The position numbers were made by a program, and so were the translations under genes. A stretch of 64,000 bases of DNA. It comes from Escallonia rubra. Taxonomy: Eukaryota; Streptophyta; Magnoliopsida; Escalloniales; Escalloniaceae. Where the stretch lies: NCBI GenBank assembly GCA_033065855.1, contig JAVXUO010003154.1, forward strand, positions 81,911 to 145,910, in the 5' to 3' direction. The notes beneath the pieces are model-generated. The model was not told where the DNA came from. It ran no database searches and worked only from the letters and a program-made list of their open reading frames with translations. Positions 46,116 to 57,221 of the stretch are shown here, piece after piece (the stretch's first letter is position 1; every line of letters starts with the position of its first letter).

Positions 46116-46420
46116 ACTATGTTAGGAGAACGCATCTCTAGACGACGAATTCGGTAACAGCTTGAGCTCGTTGAGATAAGGCACCAGAGTGTGCAGTGAA
46201 ACTATAGTGGTTATAGTTTTCTGTCGTTCTGTGAAGTGTACGCAGAACCATAAACATGCACTACATAGTTATGTTAAGATAACACGCCTCTAAGTGATGA
46301 ACTTAACAATAATTTGGACTCGTTGTTTTGAGGTATTAGAGTGTGCAGTGAAAGTCTAGTGGCTACAGTTTTGTTGTCTGTTGTGAGGTGTAAGTGCTTA
46401 TATGAATTGGTTACCCTACC
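46116..46420 (+). repeat. Two-copy 154-bp tandem repeat before a family D LTR
   Basis: ATGTTAGGAGAACGCATCTC at 46118 and ATGTTAAGATAACACGCCTC at 46272 begin two degenerate units sharing AGAGTGTGCAGTGAAA and TGTGAAGTGTA/TGTGAGGTGTA. They lie in the decayed 3' internal region of an LTR element, just left of its polypurine tract. Confidence 0.6.
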
Positions 46421-47656
46421 CATGTTAGCCTTGGGAAAGTGCAGGTCATGTGTGACCATCGTTTAGTATTTTGGTATGCCTGGATCTTAGAGTTGAGCTT
46501 ACAGTCATACGTAAATTGTGTAAATAATGGGATCTCTGTTGCGGTATCAGCATAAGATATGAGAAGTCTGTCGTATTAGAGCTTGACTTGATTTGTTTTA
46601 TATCCGCTTAATTCGGAGCGGTGTAGGTTATGCTCAGTGGGTTCTGTACCCGTTAAGTCATCATTCGTGAAGTTCTGAAATAGTCAGAGTGAAGTGATTA
46701 TCCAACAGGGTTTCAGTTTAGTATTATGATTTGAATTTAAACAGTTGCGTCTGGGTATTCGCAGGACAAGAATCTGGGTGTGGAAGTCAGAGGTAGCCTA
46801 GCTACTATGAGATAGTTATCAGAGTTCTTTAACTAAAGAGTGATACGTAGATGTGATAAGTGAAAGGATACCTGACAGCAAATTTCGAGGACGAAATTTT
46901 TATAACGTTGGGAGAATGTAATAATGCAAACTTTGGGAGCGGGTTAAAATAACCATCGGTATTCCAAAAAATAGACGGACGTTAATTTGGGCAATGCTCG
47001 AGTACTAGTAGAGTATCGAAGCTTATAAGAATTTTCGGACAAAAATGTAAAATTTGAAATTCTGGGGGCATTTTCGTAATTTTTGTAAAACTTTGGGGGC
47101 ATAACTGTAAATTAATGTCTTCGTGACGAAAAATAATACAATGGGTGACATTGTATGTTTTAGTGACATTTTATTTAATTAATAAAGATTATGAGAGTTT
47201 TGGGGCAAAAATGTAAATTTTGCGATTTTGAGGCCATTTTGTAAACTTTAGAAACTTGAGGGGCAATTTTGCATTCTCTGAAAATCATGCCTTATGTGTC
47301 AATTTTTCAGAAAATTGGTGTGAGGAGATGCCACCTCCTACCATTTTGCAAAATGACTAATGGAATTCAATATTAAACAAATGGATGGATAAATAAAGAG
47401 AAGAAAATCAAAAGAAAAGAGAGGAGGAAATTCGGGGAGGAAAACATATATAAAGAAACAATGAATATGAACAGAAAATAGAGTAAGCAGGGAAGAGAGG
47501 AAAAACAGGTGGGAAAAACCGAAAATCGGCACAGAAGAGAAAGCTCAAGGGTAATCCACCCCCCTCGTTCCTAGTGTGCAATTTCAGATTTTGGGAGTGT
47601 GTTTGGGATTCTGGACTGTGGGGGAGTTCACAGGTGTTCATGTTGGGGTTTCAACT
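46421..47656 (+). mobile_element. 3' internal end and start of the LTR of family D element
   Basis: CGAGGACGAAATTTTTATAA followed by GTTGGGAGAA is the typical end of a Ty3/gypsy internal region plus polypurine tract. The LTR begins at 46917 with TGTAATAATGC. It reads rightwards for 740 bp and is cut at 47656 by the family B element; the rest appears at 63007. No coding region survives to the left. Confidence 0.65.
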
Positions 47657-49560
47657 TGATGTCAAGGAAAGTGGGTTCGTACCTACGTGGAGGTGCCACA
47701 AAGGTTGCAGTCCGAGTCAGCTTCCAAGTATGCAAAGTGAGAGACACGTAGGGCGGAGTAAGGGCAGAGAGCAAGGTTCCCCAGACAGGCCGTGAGGGCT
47801 GGCAGCGCAGCATGGCAGGGCGGCTATGAACAGGGCCAGCAGTCGACAATCCAAGCTAGGGTCCAAGTCAGGGGTGCATCGTCAAGGGTCTGATGTCAGA
47901 AGTCCAAATGTGTTTATCCCTCTAGAATTCTAGAGAGAATGGGTTTTTAGAGAGAGAAAGTTAAAATGTCAAATGAGAGAGCCGTCTCTGAAATGAAGCC
48001 CAAGGTCCCCTATTTATAGGGAAAAATGTGCATGTGTCATCAGCTGACATGTGTTATCCCCTGGGAGTGACACGTCACTAGGGGGTCCACAAATATCGAT
48101 TCTCCGTTGGATTGCCGGTTCCTAAATTCGCACCACCCTGCCTCACGCAGCATCTCTCTACCTATCTGAGAAGACTGAACACACACGACCGCATGATCAG
48201 AGTAAGCCCGTTGCCCCAGCCAACGGTCTAAGCCCTTACTGAATCCCACAGAGGTGCGTCAACGGACGCGTAGAGAACCTGATAGCGGTGAGGGTTGCCC
48301 CTGTAGCCAATTGCCATGCGGACTAGACGCGATGCCTTCCAAAGACCTGCTCCCGTTCTGGAGTGACCCGGGGGTCATCGTCATGGGGGCGCCGACGACC
48401 ACCAGCAACATGAGCAGACACGGGTCGCAGCTTAGTGCCGAATGTCACGCAAGTCACCCCAGGCGACGATGGCTTTGCAGTAATGAGCCCATCCCGCTGC
48501 GGAGGGTCCTTGTGCCGGAGCACTACGAGCAGAGCCCCCTGGAATGAAGACGGTGATAGCTTTGTGGTAACGAGCCCATCCCGTGGTGGCTATGTCTTTG
48601 TGGTAATTAGCCCACCCCGCTGCAGAGGGTCCTCGTGCCGGAGCACTACGAGCGGAGCCCCCCAGAATGAAGACGAGGATAGCTTTGTGGTAAGGAAGCC
48701 TATCCCGCGGCGGCGATAACTTTGTGTTAGCGATCCTATCCCGCTGCAGAGGGTCCTCGTGCCGGAGCACTACGAGTGTAGCCCCCTGGAATGAAGACGT
48801 CGATAGCTTTGTGGTAACGAGCCTATCCCACGGCGGCGAAGGCTTTATGGTAACGAGCCCATCCCCCTGCGGAGGGTCCTCGTGCCAGAGCACTACTAGC
48901 GGAGCCCTCCGGAATGATGTAATATGATTGTGACGCATGGACGCGGCGACGACCGTCGCGAGACAATACCTGGTATCGGGGGCACATGTTATGAAAGTGG
49001 AGCGGCGCACGGGCGCGGCGGAATGTTAGAGAGCGTACGGGCTATGGTCATCGTGGAGACGATGCCCAGACAATATTGTGCGGCCGCGAGCGACTGTCGT
49101 CATGACGATAGTACGCGGGTGACAATGAGCGTCATGCGGCCACGTTTGACGGGTGAGCGTTGGAGAGAGAGTGTGCTCGAATGAAATGCAAAAGGAGGTG
49201 TCAGCAGCCCTCCCCGCGACAAGGGTGGCCGACCCCCCTTAAAGTGGGTGGCCGGCCCCCTTTTTAAGGAGGTGGCCGACCCCCTCTTTAAGGAGGTGGC
49301 CGACCCCCTTCTCAAGGAGGTGGTCGACCCCCTCAAGGTGGGAGTCGCGCTCACTTGTAAGATTTTCCAAGTGTTGGTGTCGCTGACGTCGCTACTTGGG
49401 CGACAAGAATATGTTTGTCATTAATTGTTGTAAATGTTCGATGAAAGATGGATTTTGACCAGTTGATAGCGTTGAATAATTGACCGTTGAATGTGTCGAC
49501 GTGTCGCGCAAAATGGGTCCCTAGTGAGCCCTGGGGTGCAACCTGAATAGGTTGGGAACA
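47657..49560 (-). repeat. 3' LTR of the family B element
   Basis: 1904 bp, TGATGTCAAGG to GGTTGGGAACA on the plus strand. The TATA motif lies at 48009-48020 (minus strand). A tandem array of about 122-bp units lies at 48460-48915, and GGTGGCCGACCCC repeats lie at 49220-49345. Confidence 0.92.
48460..48915. repeat. About 122-bp tandem repeats in the 3' LTR of family B
   Basis: Four units are marked by GGGTCCTCGTGCCGGAGCAC-type words. The plus-strand and minus-strand open frames here (48432-49010) are repeat artefacts. Confidence 0.85.
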
Positions 49561-49822
49561 TAAGCCCCATGCGTGTGGTTTGCGCAGAGGGGCAACCCGA
49601 GCGGGCGCCGTACGCATAAACGGTGTAGCTTGCAATCGGGTAGTGGAAAATATGAATTTTGAAAAATGTTGTGACGATTTTTTTGGTGGAAACATAGATC
49701 GCAAAAAAAATAAAGTAAGCGCTAAAAAGCTGATGTGTTTGAAAATATATTGTTGGAGCTTGGGGGAAAATTTTGTGGTTTGAAATTTAAATGAGTTTCC
49801 AAGATTGAAACTTGGCCCACCC

Positions 49823-49832
49823 CTATATAAAA
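49823..49832 (+). promoter_or_regulatory. Candidate TATA box of the antisense gene in element B
   Basis: CCTATATAAAAAG lies just inside the 3' LTR on the plus strand, pointing away from that LTR into the antisense coding region. A purine-rich leader (GAGAGAAGAGAG) follows at 49880-49920 and the first ATG is at 49927. This spacing fits a plant core promoter. Function is inferred from the motif alone. Confidence 0.55.
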
Positions 49833-49926
49833 AGAGAGAGGGGTGAGTCTTCCACAAGACTCATTCTAACTTTCAAGAAAATAGAGAAAAGAGAGAAGAG
49901 AGAAGAGAGAGAGAACAAAAAAAGAG

Positions 49927-50449
49927 ATGGTCCGAGAAGGCAAAGAGGTGGTCGAGCGGTTGGCCGGTTCAGGGGGTCGGCGGGTAGGGGTCGGCTCTGG
50001 TGGTGGGGAGAGAGAAGGAAGAGGGGAGGGGGGAAGGAGGGAGGCAGAGGGGGGAAAGGGGAGGAGGGTTGGCTGTTCGGGGAGGGTCGGTGACCCCAGG
50101 GGGGTTGGCCGGTGCAGGGGAAAGAGAGGGAAACGGGGAAGGAGGGAGGAGAGAGGGGAAAGAAGAGGGGGTCGAGCGGTCACGGTGGGTCGTCGAAGGC
50201 AGGGATCGGTGGAGTTGTGAGAGGGGGAGGAAGAATGGAACGAGGAGGCTCGGCGACCCGTGGTGGGTCGGCTAGCCATGGGGGTTCGGCGGGTGTAGCG
50301 GGCAGCGGGGGAAGGGGAAAAGGAGGAGGGGAAAGAAGAGAAGGTGCCTCGGCCCGCGTGGGGGTCAGCGGGGGTAGAGGGTCGGCGGGTGCAGGGGGGT
50401 CGGCGATGGTGGTGAGAGAGAGAGGGCCACGCATGCCAAGGCGACGCCG
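49927..50449 (+). other. GC-rich leader of the antisense unit
   Basis: G-rich degenerate repeats (GGGGGTCGGCGGGTGCAGG) with several overlapping open frames on both strands. I cannot tell a true N-terminal exon from repeat artefacts. The recognisable protein starts near 50450. Confidence 0.4.
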
Positions 50450-51426
50450 GTGCTGAAGAAAGTGAAGCAGAAGATGTGGGCGAAGCCGTGTGGTGCGGCA
50501 ATTAGCGCATCGCGACCACCGCGGGTCATGACGACCGCGCCCGTCAGGGTGCTGCTGATAGATGATGTCGTAGCTCCGTCTAGCGGGGAGAAGGGATTGC
50601 CATTGACCTTTGATGATGACTTGGTGAAAACTTACGATCCGGACGCAGATAAGACGAACACACTGTTAGGGGTGAAGGGAGTGGTACCTTATGTACATGA
50701 CCGGGATCTTTGGAGGGAATTGGCCATCCGGGTGGCTGATGGAGCTTTCACGGGACCGTGGAGTGGTCTGTCGATGGGAGAGGAGCCACGGGTGCCATCA
50801 CCATATTTGTAGGCTCCGAACTGGGAGGAGGCGCCTATGATGTCGCCGAGATACGTACCAGGGTTATTGGTGGAGAGGGAGGATATACCTTGGTCGCCTG
50901 TGGTTTTCAAGGGCCATAGTGTGATGTCGATAAGGTGGGACTTCTGGTGCGAGCATATGGTGGAGACGTTGCGGTGGGTGGGGCTGTTGCAAACATTGGG
51001 GTTACTGCAAACGATAGATATTACCGGGAGAGGACTGGAGTTGCATAGGGATAGGCCTGGGATGACCCTACTACTGTCGTGGTGGAGCACACAGTCACCT
51101 ACCTTAATGACCGAGTTTGGAGAGATCGGGCCGACGCTGCTTGATGTGTTGATGCTGACAGGGCTATCGATGCACGGGGAGTTGGATGCGCGGGTGATGC
51201 GACTGAGTGGAGAGGAGCGACTGTTGCAGACACAACTACTAGATGTCTTGTCGGAGACGAGACAGCACCGGAAGAGGACGTACGACGGGTGGCTCTGACT
51301 GTTCTATGGGACGCCGCATGAGAAGTCAGGACAGAAGCTGGGCAATGCCGCCCATTTTGTGATGGGGCCGTATAACAAGAATGAGCGGTACGAGATGGTG
51401 GCGTTCTTGGCGATGTTCCTATCGAG

Positions 51427-51513
51427 GTAAACGTTGTATTGTCGATTTACGGTATGCGTGTATATGCGGTATGTTAGTCTTGTCATGTATAATGATTTGT
51501 TGTGTGCTTGCAG
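51427..51513 (+). other. Spliceosomal intron in the antisense PMD gene
   Basis: GTAAACG at 51427 and TGCTTGCAG ending at 51513 bound 87 bp that are T/G-rich with stops. Joining the flanks keeps the reading frame (phase 2) and continues the PMD text on both sides (AFLAMFLS before, FVFEGTPEDG after). Confidence 0.75.
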
Positions 51514-52117
51514 ATTTGTGTTTGAGGGGACGCCGGAGGACGGTATTTCCCCGAGGGTGTTTCCCCTGGCTATTCGGATGGCGCAGGGCAAGCGTTTTGG
51601 GCTGGCTCCCGTATATCTGGGCACACTGTACTCGTGGCTAGATCAGTTCATGAATTATGTGAAGCGGTCACATGGGCGATATCAGGTGGCGACATACATA
51701 GACTGGATGTTCCTACAAAGATATTTGTACGAGTGCTTCCCAGACTATCGGCCGACAGGATATCCGCTCGAGCATCCGATACCGACGATGAGGATAATGA
51801 CACGGGCAGGTAGGTCACGGGAGGTTACGTTGTGGAGCAGCGGGTCACGGGCATTTGCATGGGCGGGCATCAGGAGACCGGAGTGTCCATTGGCGCGGCT
51901 CATAGATACACGAGAGGCATGTTTGGCACGGCCGTATATAGGCATGCATGCGTCATATGGAGTACCACCCTGGTTGCACGGACATGAGATGAAGACAGAC
52001 CTAACCAGGAGGGGAGACCTGGGGCCGGCACAACTTGTATTTCTGGTGGACTATTTTTTGGGTTGGCTTCCGGTTATGACAGATGATGGCGGGAAGCCCG
52101 CCGAGAACTTGTACTAT

Positions 52118-52163
52118 GTGGCGAGGTATAGCCCGGACATGTGGCGAGGTATAGCCCGGACCA
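52118..52163 (+). repeat. 23-bp tandem duplication that shifts the antisense frame
   Basis: GTGGCGAGGTATAGCCCGGA plus three bases occurs twice in direct succession (52118-52140 and 52141-52163). Since 23 is not a multiple of three it changes the frame. The protein text resumes in another phase after the second copy. Confidence 0.85.
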
Positions 52164-53939
52164 ACTGTCACTGGCGTTTGGATATGACTTAGAGCCACCG
52201 TGTGGGTATCGTAGCCCGTGGAGTGTGACAACCGCATTGGGGTATACACGATATGACAGAGTCCGTGAGTGGCCGGCACCGGTGACAGAGTGAAAGTGGC
52301 TGGGTACAGAGGTAGTAGAGGCAGTGATAGTGGAGTATGCACGGTGGTGGGAGTGGCTACAAGGTAGCTGGGCGGAGTGGTTGGCACGACCGTCGGCTAC
52401 ACGTTGGTGTGTTGATGTGTTTACATGTGACCGGGCATTGAGCTTGATATAGGCTACAGCTGCGAAACAGTTGAGCATGCTGGCGTTAGTGTCCGGGAGT
52501 GCTGGTGTGAGCACGGAGAGCGATGTAAAGGAGGAGGCCGAAGGGTCTGATGACGATGCCCCGGGGGAGGACCGTGGAGAGGAGCCGGTGGTGCAGGCGC
52601 CGAGGGTGCCAGGGGCTGCAAGGGTCTGCTATCAGCACTTCGAGTGCAGATGATGGAGACTACTCGTCAGGCTAGTGCAGGGACATCAGCCCCACGCCTA
52701 TCAGGGTCGAAGAGGCCGCGCAAGGCATCAGAGGAGCCAGAGGCCGAGGTATGTTTTGTGTTGATGTTTTCGTTAAGTTTTTTTTTTGCTATTGGTCGCA
52801 CATGATAATAGAGGTACATGGACTGATGGTGACTTTGACATGAGCATGAGGAGCAGGCGGTTGAGGGGGGCAGCGATGCGGGTGCCACTGTAGAGGCGGA
52901 GGAGGCGATGGTAGCCGAGGCGAGTGGGCCAATATATATGGATGAGACAGAGGCAGCCGACACTTCAAGGGCCGGGGTGAGTATGAGGGTGAGTCCATTG
53001 CCGGGGGCTGAGGAGACAGTGGAGGACCTGTACGGTGGACCGGTGGACGAGTCGCTGATGTTTGATGCTAGTGGCTACTGGTGGATAGGCACTGAGACAG
53101 AGGCCGCTGTAGTTGAGCATGAGGATCCGGCGGAGCTGGAGCCCGTGGTTGCAGCCCTGGCGCATGAGCGGGAGATGCCGGTATAACATGTTATGGAGCG
53201 TCAGTAGGACACATCGTCGGGGTCAGTGATCGAGGCTGGTGCGACACTGCTAGTAATGCACTAGGAGACCGTTGGTGCGCAGATGGCAAGAAGAGTGTCA
53301 GAGACGCCTGTAGTGGGTGGGAGTGGGGCAGCAGTCGAAGAGGCCATTAGGGGCTCCTCAAGTGGGCAGGCAGATGTGGCATCGTGGGAGGGTCTCCAGT
53401 TACATGTCGAGACTGTGCGCCGGCTAGAGCTGGTGAAGGCAGCGTTCCCGCAGACATTTGAGGGGGTGACGGTGGGCAACCCGGTACTGCAGAGGTGGGT
53501 GTATGCGAGATTTGTGGAGTGGTTGCTGCCATTTGCTAGTGTGCCACCGACAGGTTGGACAGCGGAGTTCATCAGTCGATCACTGTCAGAGTTCTCTCCG
53601 TTTACATCACTGGGCCTACAGTTGGACTGGTTGGCGAACTTCTTTAGGTCGAGGAGCGAGGGGGGGCTATGGGGGAGATGATGGCCCTTGTGCGCATGGA
53701 TGAGACGTTGCTGGAGAGGCGACGAACTGGGTTGGAGGTAGAGCGATCAGGGATTGCTGGGGAGCTGGCCGGGATTGACGGGCAGGTCGCAAACATAGAG
53801 AGGCAGTTGACCGACCTACAGAGAAGGCTTGGCAACTTACAGAGGCGACGTGCCGAGGTGGAGGTTCGAGAGGCCGAGCGACTAAGGCGGCATGCCGAGT
53901 TTGAGGCTGGATGGTCTGCGCTGCAAGCTTAGCGTCAGA

Positions 53940-54437
53940 CATTAGAGGCTTTTAGCGCGCATCCGACTGTAGCTTTATTATCTAGTTTTCCATAGGGTGA
54001 CTGATACTTTGATGTAGTAAGAGCGCCCGATAGTGGCCAGCAAAACTCCGAATGTATATTTTATATGTTGATGTTATGAGTCTGGCTGCTTGTTGTCTTG
54101 TGGTTGGTTCGTGTGGTTGATGCATTGTATGGTTTTTTTTTTTGTTGCGATGGTTGAATGTCTTGCATATGATGGCTGCCTGCTGGTGTCCCCCCCCCCC
54201 CTCCGAGAGCAAATGACTTGGTGACCATATATGAAAATAAGTGTATGATAAACACAAACGTATGTAGCAGAATGACTGTATTGATAGTACTTGGGCCAAA
54301 ATGTCATTACATAAGGAAGAACTTGTAATAAGCAAAAAAAGTTACAAGTCATAAACATGTGTGCATATACAAAAAAATGTTGTGTAAATGTTCTGAACTA
54401 TGGGTGGGTAGGGCTGGGGGGAACAATCTGCAGCGGG
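53940..54437. other. Convergent spacer between the antisense gene and integrase
   Basis: No coding. The antisense unit ends at 53932 and integrase ends at 54438, tail to tail. T-rich tracts (54131-54141) and a C-run (54190-54201) occur. Both transcripts' ends would fall here. Confidence 0.5.
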
Positions 54438-56046
54438 TTATGCATAATATTTCTTTGGGTAGCGGCCGTTGATGGGGGCTGTGATCTGTCCGTCATCTGG
54501 ATTGAGCAGGAGGTATGAACCGTTGTTTCTGGTTGTATACACTTCAAATGGTCCTTCCCAGTTTAGTGTGAACTTAGGGGCTGACAGGTTGGCACGTACA
54601 TGCTTGGCAGCTTGGAGGACGAGGTCACCTTCTACAAAGGAGCGAGGCTTGACTGTCTTCATGTAGGCTTTCACAAGCTGTTCATGATCTTTCTTCATTC
54701 GACGCATGTTGTTGGCTCTCCGTTCATCAAGTCCTCAAGGGCCACAATTCTGGTTTCCTCCTCCCTTAGACCACTGCTTAGGGAGAGTCGAGCCGAGGCG
54801 ACTGCGATCTTGGCTGGTACCACACACTCGTCCCCGTAGACAAGGGAAAATGGTGTGGCCTTCGTGGCTGTATGCCTGGAAGTTCTATAAGCCCAAAATG
54901 CAAGGCTTAGCTTTTCGGACCATGAGCCACTCGCATCATGGACCATTCGTGACAGTACCCGCATAGAGTTTTGTTAGAAGCTTCAGCTTGACCATTCCCT
55001 TGTGGGGTAGTAAGGGGTTGATGTGGCATGGTTGATGTCGTCCACTTCCATGAGAGTCCGAACATCTCTGTTGATGAATGGTGTGTCGTTGTCGGAGATG
55101 ATGCACCGGGGGATGCCGAAGCGACAGATGATGTGATTGCGTAAGAAGTTGGCAATGGTGTCCCCTCGTGGCTCTTCACAGAGGTATGGCTTCGACCCAT
55201 TTTGTGAAACGCTCCGTCGCGACCATGATCCATATGTGACCCTTCGACGGCGGGTGTATGGGGCCGATGAGGTTGAGAGCCCAAGAGTGAAATGGCCAAG
55301 GGGCCACGATCATGCGAAGATCGGACGTCGGCGTGTGCATTCTGTCAGCGTGTCTCTTGGCAGGGTTGGCAGTGTCAGACATGGGAGATGGAATCAAATT
55401 TCATAGTCGGCCAATAGTACCCTAACCTTAGCAGTTCTGCGTACAGCTTTTGAGATCCTTGATGTTCCCACAGGCACCATTGTGCACTTCATTAATCACT
55501 TCCACGGCTTGGGCACCTTACAAGCATCGCAGGGTGCGCCCTAAAAACCCTTTGCGAAACAACTCGCCTTCCGTTACAAAATATCTGACCGATTTCCATT
55601 TGATGGATCGTGCCGAGCTACGGTTGGGGGGTAGAATCCCATGAGATAGATATTGGATGAAAGGCTGACGCCAGTCACCCTTGACGTTGATTACAAGAGC
55701 TTCCGCACTATCTGGCCTATATAGGCATTCGGGACAATCCTGTTATACATGTGAAGCATCTTTGGCCATAGATGGCCAAAAGAGGCCCATGCGCTGGAGG
55801 CGACGGTATAGGGGGGGGACCGTCGAGGCCACAACACTTCTGATGGCCGAGCTGTAGTTTGTGCTTTGCTTCTTCCGGTGCCAAACACCTGGCCAGAGTG
55901 CCTCCGGGACATCGTCTATACAAGACATCTCCCAACATCAAAAAGTCTGTAAGGGTAGAGGCATAGGCAAGGGATGGCACCTTAAGTTGGTCGACGATCG
56001 GCTGCCTCCAATCGTCTACAGTAATGTCCTTCGGGACTAGGTTCAA
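54438..56046 (-). pseudogene. Integrase of the family B element
   Basis: Fragments in order: N-terminal zinc-binding part at 55717-56046 (ends near RCLAPEEAKHKL); core start at 55176-55397 (HSWALNLIGPIHPPSKGHIW, TERFTKWVEAIPL); core end at 54907-55020 (PQGNGQAEASNKTL, holding the catalytic Glu); 54695-54964 (AFWAYRTSRHTATKATPFSLVYG); and the C-terminal part at 54438-54707 (FVEGDLVLQAAKHV, NWEGPFEVY). The first catalytic Asp of the DD(35)E triad is Asn (ALNLIG, where ALDLIG or MDLIG is expected), a change that would abolish strand transfer. Several frames are broken. Confidence 0.88.
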
Positions 56047-57167
56047 TGATGTGCATGGTTTTTCCTCCTGATAATGGTTAGCATGCGCTGTTCACCGTCA
56101 ATTTTGATCTTTGACGCAATCGTGGCCAAGCTGTCAGCATGTCTATTGTGGTGTTCATATTGGACATGGCCAAGTCTTTGTCCTTCCAAATGCTGCACCA
56201 GGGCGCGATAAGGTGCCAAGGCTGGCTTCTTGACTGCGAACTCTCCGTCAGCCTGCTTCATGATCAAGTTTGAGTCCCTTTTTATGCATAATGATTTAGC
56301 CTCCATACTGGTAGCCAGCATGAGGCCAATGACAAAGGCCTCGTCCTCAGCTTTATTGTTGGATACCGAGAATGCAAGTTTGAAGGATAGGGATGTGGTA
56401 ACACCCCCAGGATTTCGAAGGACTATGCCGGCGCCCCCTTGCCGGAGTGAAGTTCCATGGGGACCTTTGCTAGTGGCTGAGCCCTCAAACTCAAGCGTCC
56501 ATAATTCATCAATGTCGGTGATCAGGGCCGTCTCCTCCCCAGGTAATTGATCTGAGGTCGGTTCATATTGTTGGCGTGGGAAGAAGGCCAAGAGGTCTGC
56601 AAGTGCTTGGCTCCGTAGAGCTGTAGGATTCTTGATGGATAAGCCGAACTCGGCCAATAGCAGTAACCAACGGGTAAGTCGACCAGACAGGGCAGGGCGT
56701 GTGAGCATGTATCGTAGTGGATCAGCCTTGGTGACAAGTGTGATCTGGTGCGACAAGAAGTAGTGTCTGAATTTCTGCGAGGCATAGACCAAGGCTAAGC
56801 AGTGCTTCTCGAGCTCAGAGTACTTGGCTTCGAGTCCCCTGATTGACCGACTGAGATAATAAACTGGGCGCTCCACTCCATCCACCTCTTGGGCAAGCAA
56901 TGCCCCTATGGACCTGGGCGTGGAGGTCAAATAAAGCAAGAGTGGGATACCTCGTTGTGGCACGACCATGGTCTGCGGTGACATGAGGACCGCCTTGATC
57001 TGTTCGAATGCTTGTTGTTGGGGCGCACCCCAACTCCACGGTGCGCTCTTGCGCGTCAAATGCTGGAAGGGTGTGATAAGTTCGGCCAAGGCAGGGATGA
57101 ATCGGCGGAGATAAGAAACCTTGCCGAGGAAGCTCTTCAACTTTTTGGTGCTCTTGGGAAAGGGCAT
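56047..57167 (-). pseudogene. RNase H plus second (archaeal-type) RNase H-like domain, family B
   Basis: One long open frame of 374 residues begins with the RT connection (KKLKSFLGKVSYLRRFIPA). It then has the Ty3/gypsy RNase H (LYLTSTPRSIGALLAQEVDG, VYYLSRSIRGLEAKYSELEK). A second domain follows (WTLEFEGSATSKGP, GGAGIVLRNP, NNKAEDEAFVIGLMLA, SNLIMKQADGEFAVK) that reads as the additional aRNH of Tat-lineage elements. Acidic residues typical of both domains are visible, but some positions look changed (LEFEG where xDG is usual). It removes RNA from RNA:DNA hybrids. Confidence 0.85.
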
Positions 57168-57221
57168 CTCTTGGATAGAAGCGGCTTTAGAAGGGTCAAC
57201 ATCGATGCCCTATCGACTGAC

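Larger units (their letters stand above)
50450..53932 (+). pseudogene. Antisense plant-mobile-domain (PMD) gene in the family B element
   Basis: It is transcribed opposite to gag-pol. The PMD-type region runs from about 50837 to 52440 (FDDDLVKTYDPD upstream, then RWVGLLQTLG, SPTLMTEFGEIGPTLLDVLML, LAPVYLGTLYSWLDQF, RYQVATYIDWMFLQ). It is followed by an acidic stretch, a basic nuclear-type segment (SKRPRKASEE, about 52703-52732), a second linker, and a Glu/Arg/Leu-rich coiled coil at 53669-53932. An intron at 51427-51513 joins the PMD exons in frame. A second possible donor, GAGGTATG, is at 52749. Breaks: TAG at 50810, TGA at 51296, a 23-bp duplication at 52118-52163, three stops at 53184-53270 and a G-run shift near 53660. 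PMD proteins of hosts (MAIN/MAIL1) act in silencing and genome stability. The role here is unknown. Confidence 0.72.

Noticed and set aside
50000..50440. Long G-rich frames on the plus strand and a 211-codon frame on the minus strand
   Set aside because: G-rich and C-rich low complexity around the antisense leader. The frames mirror each other and have no motif.
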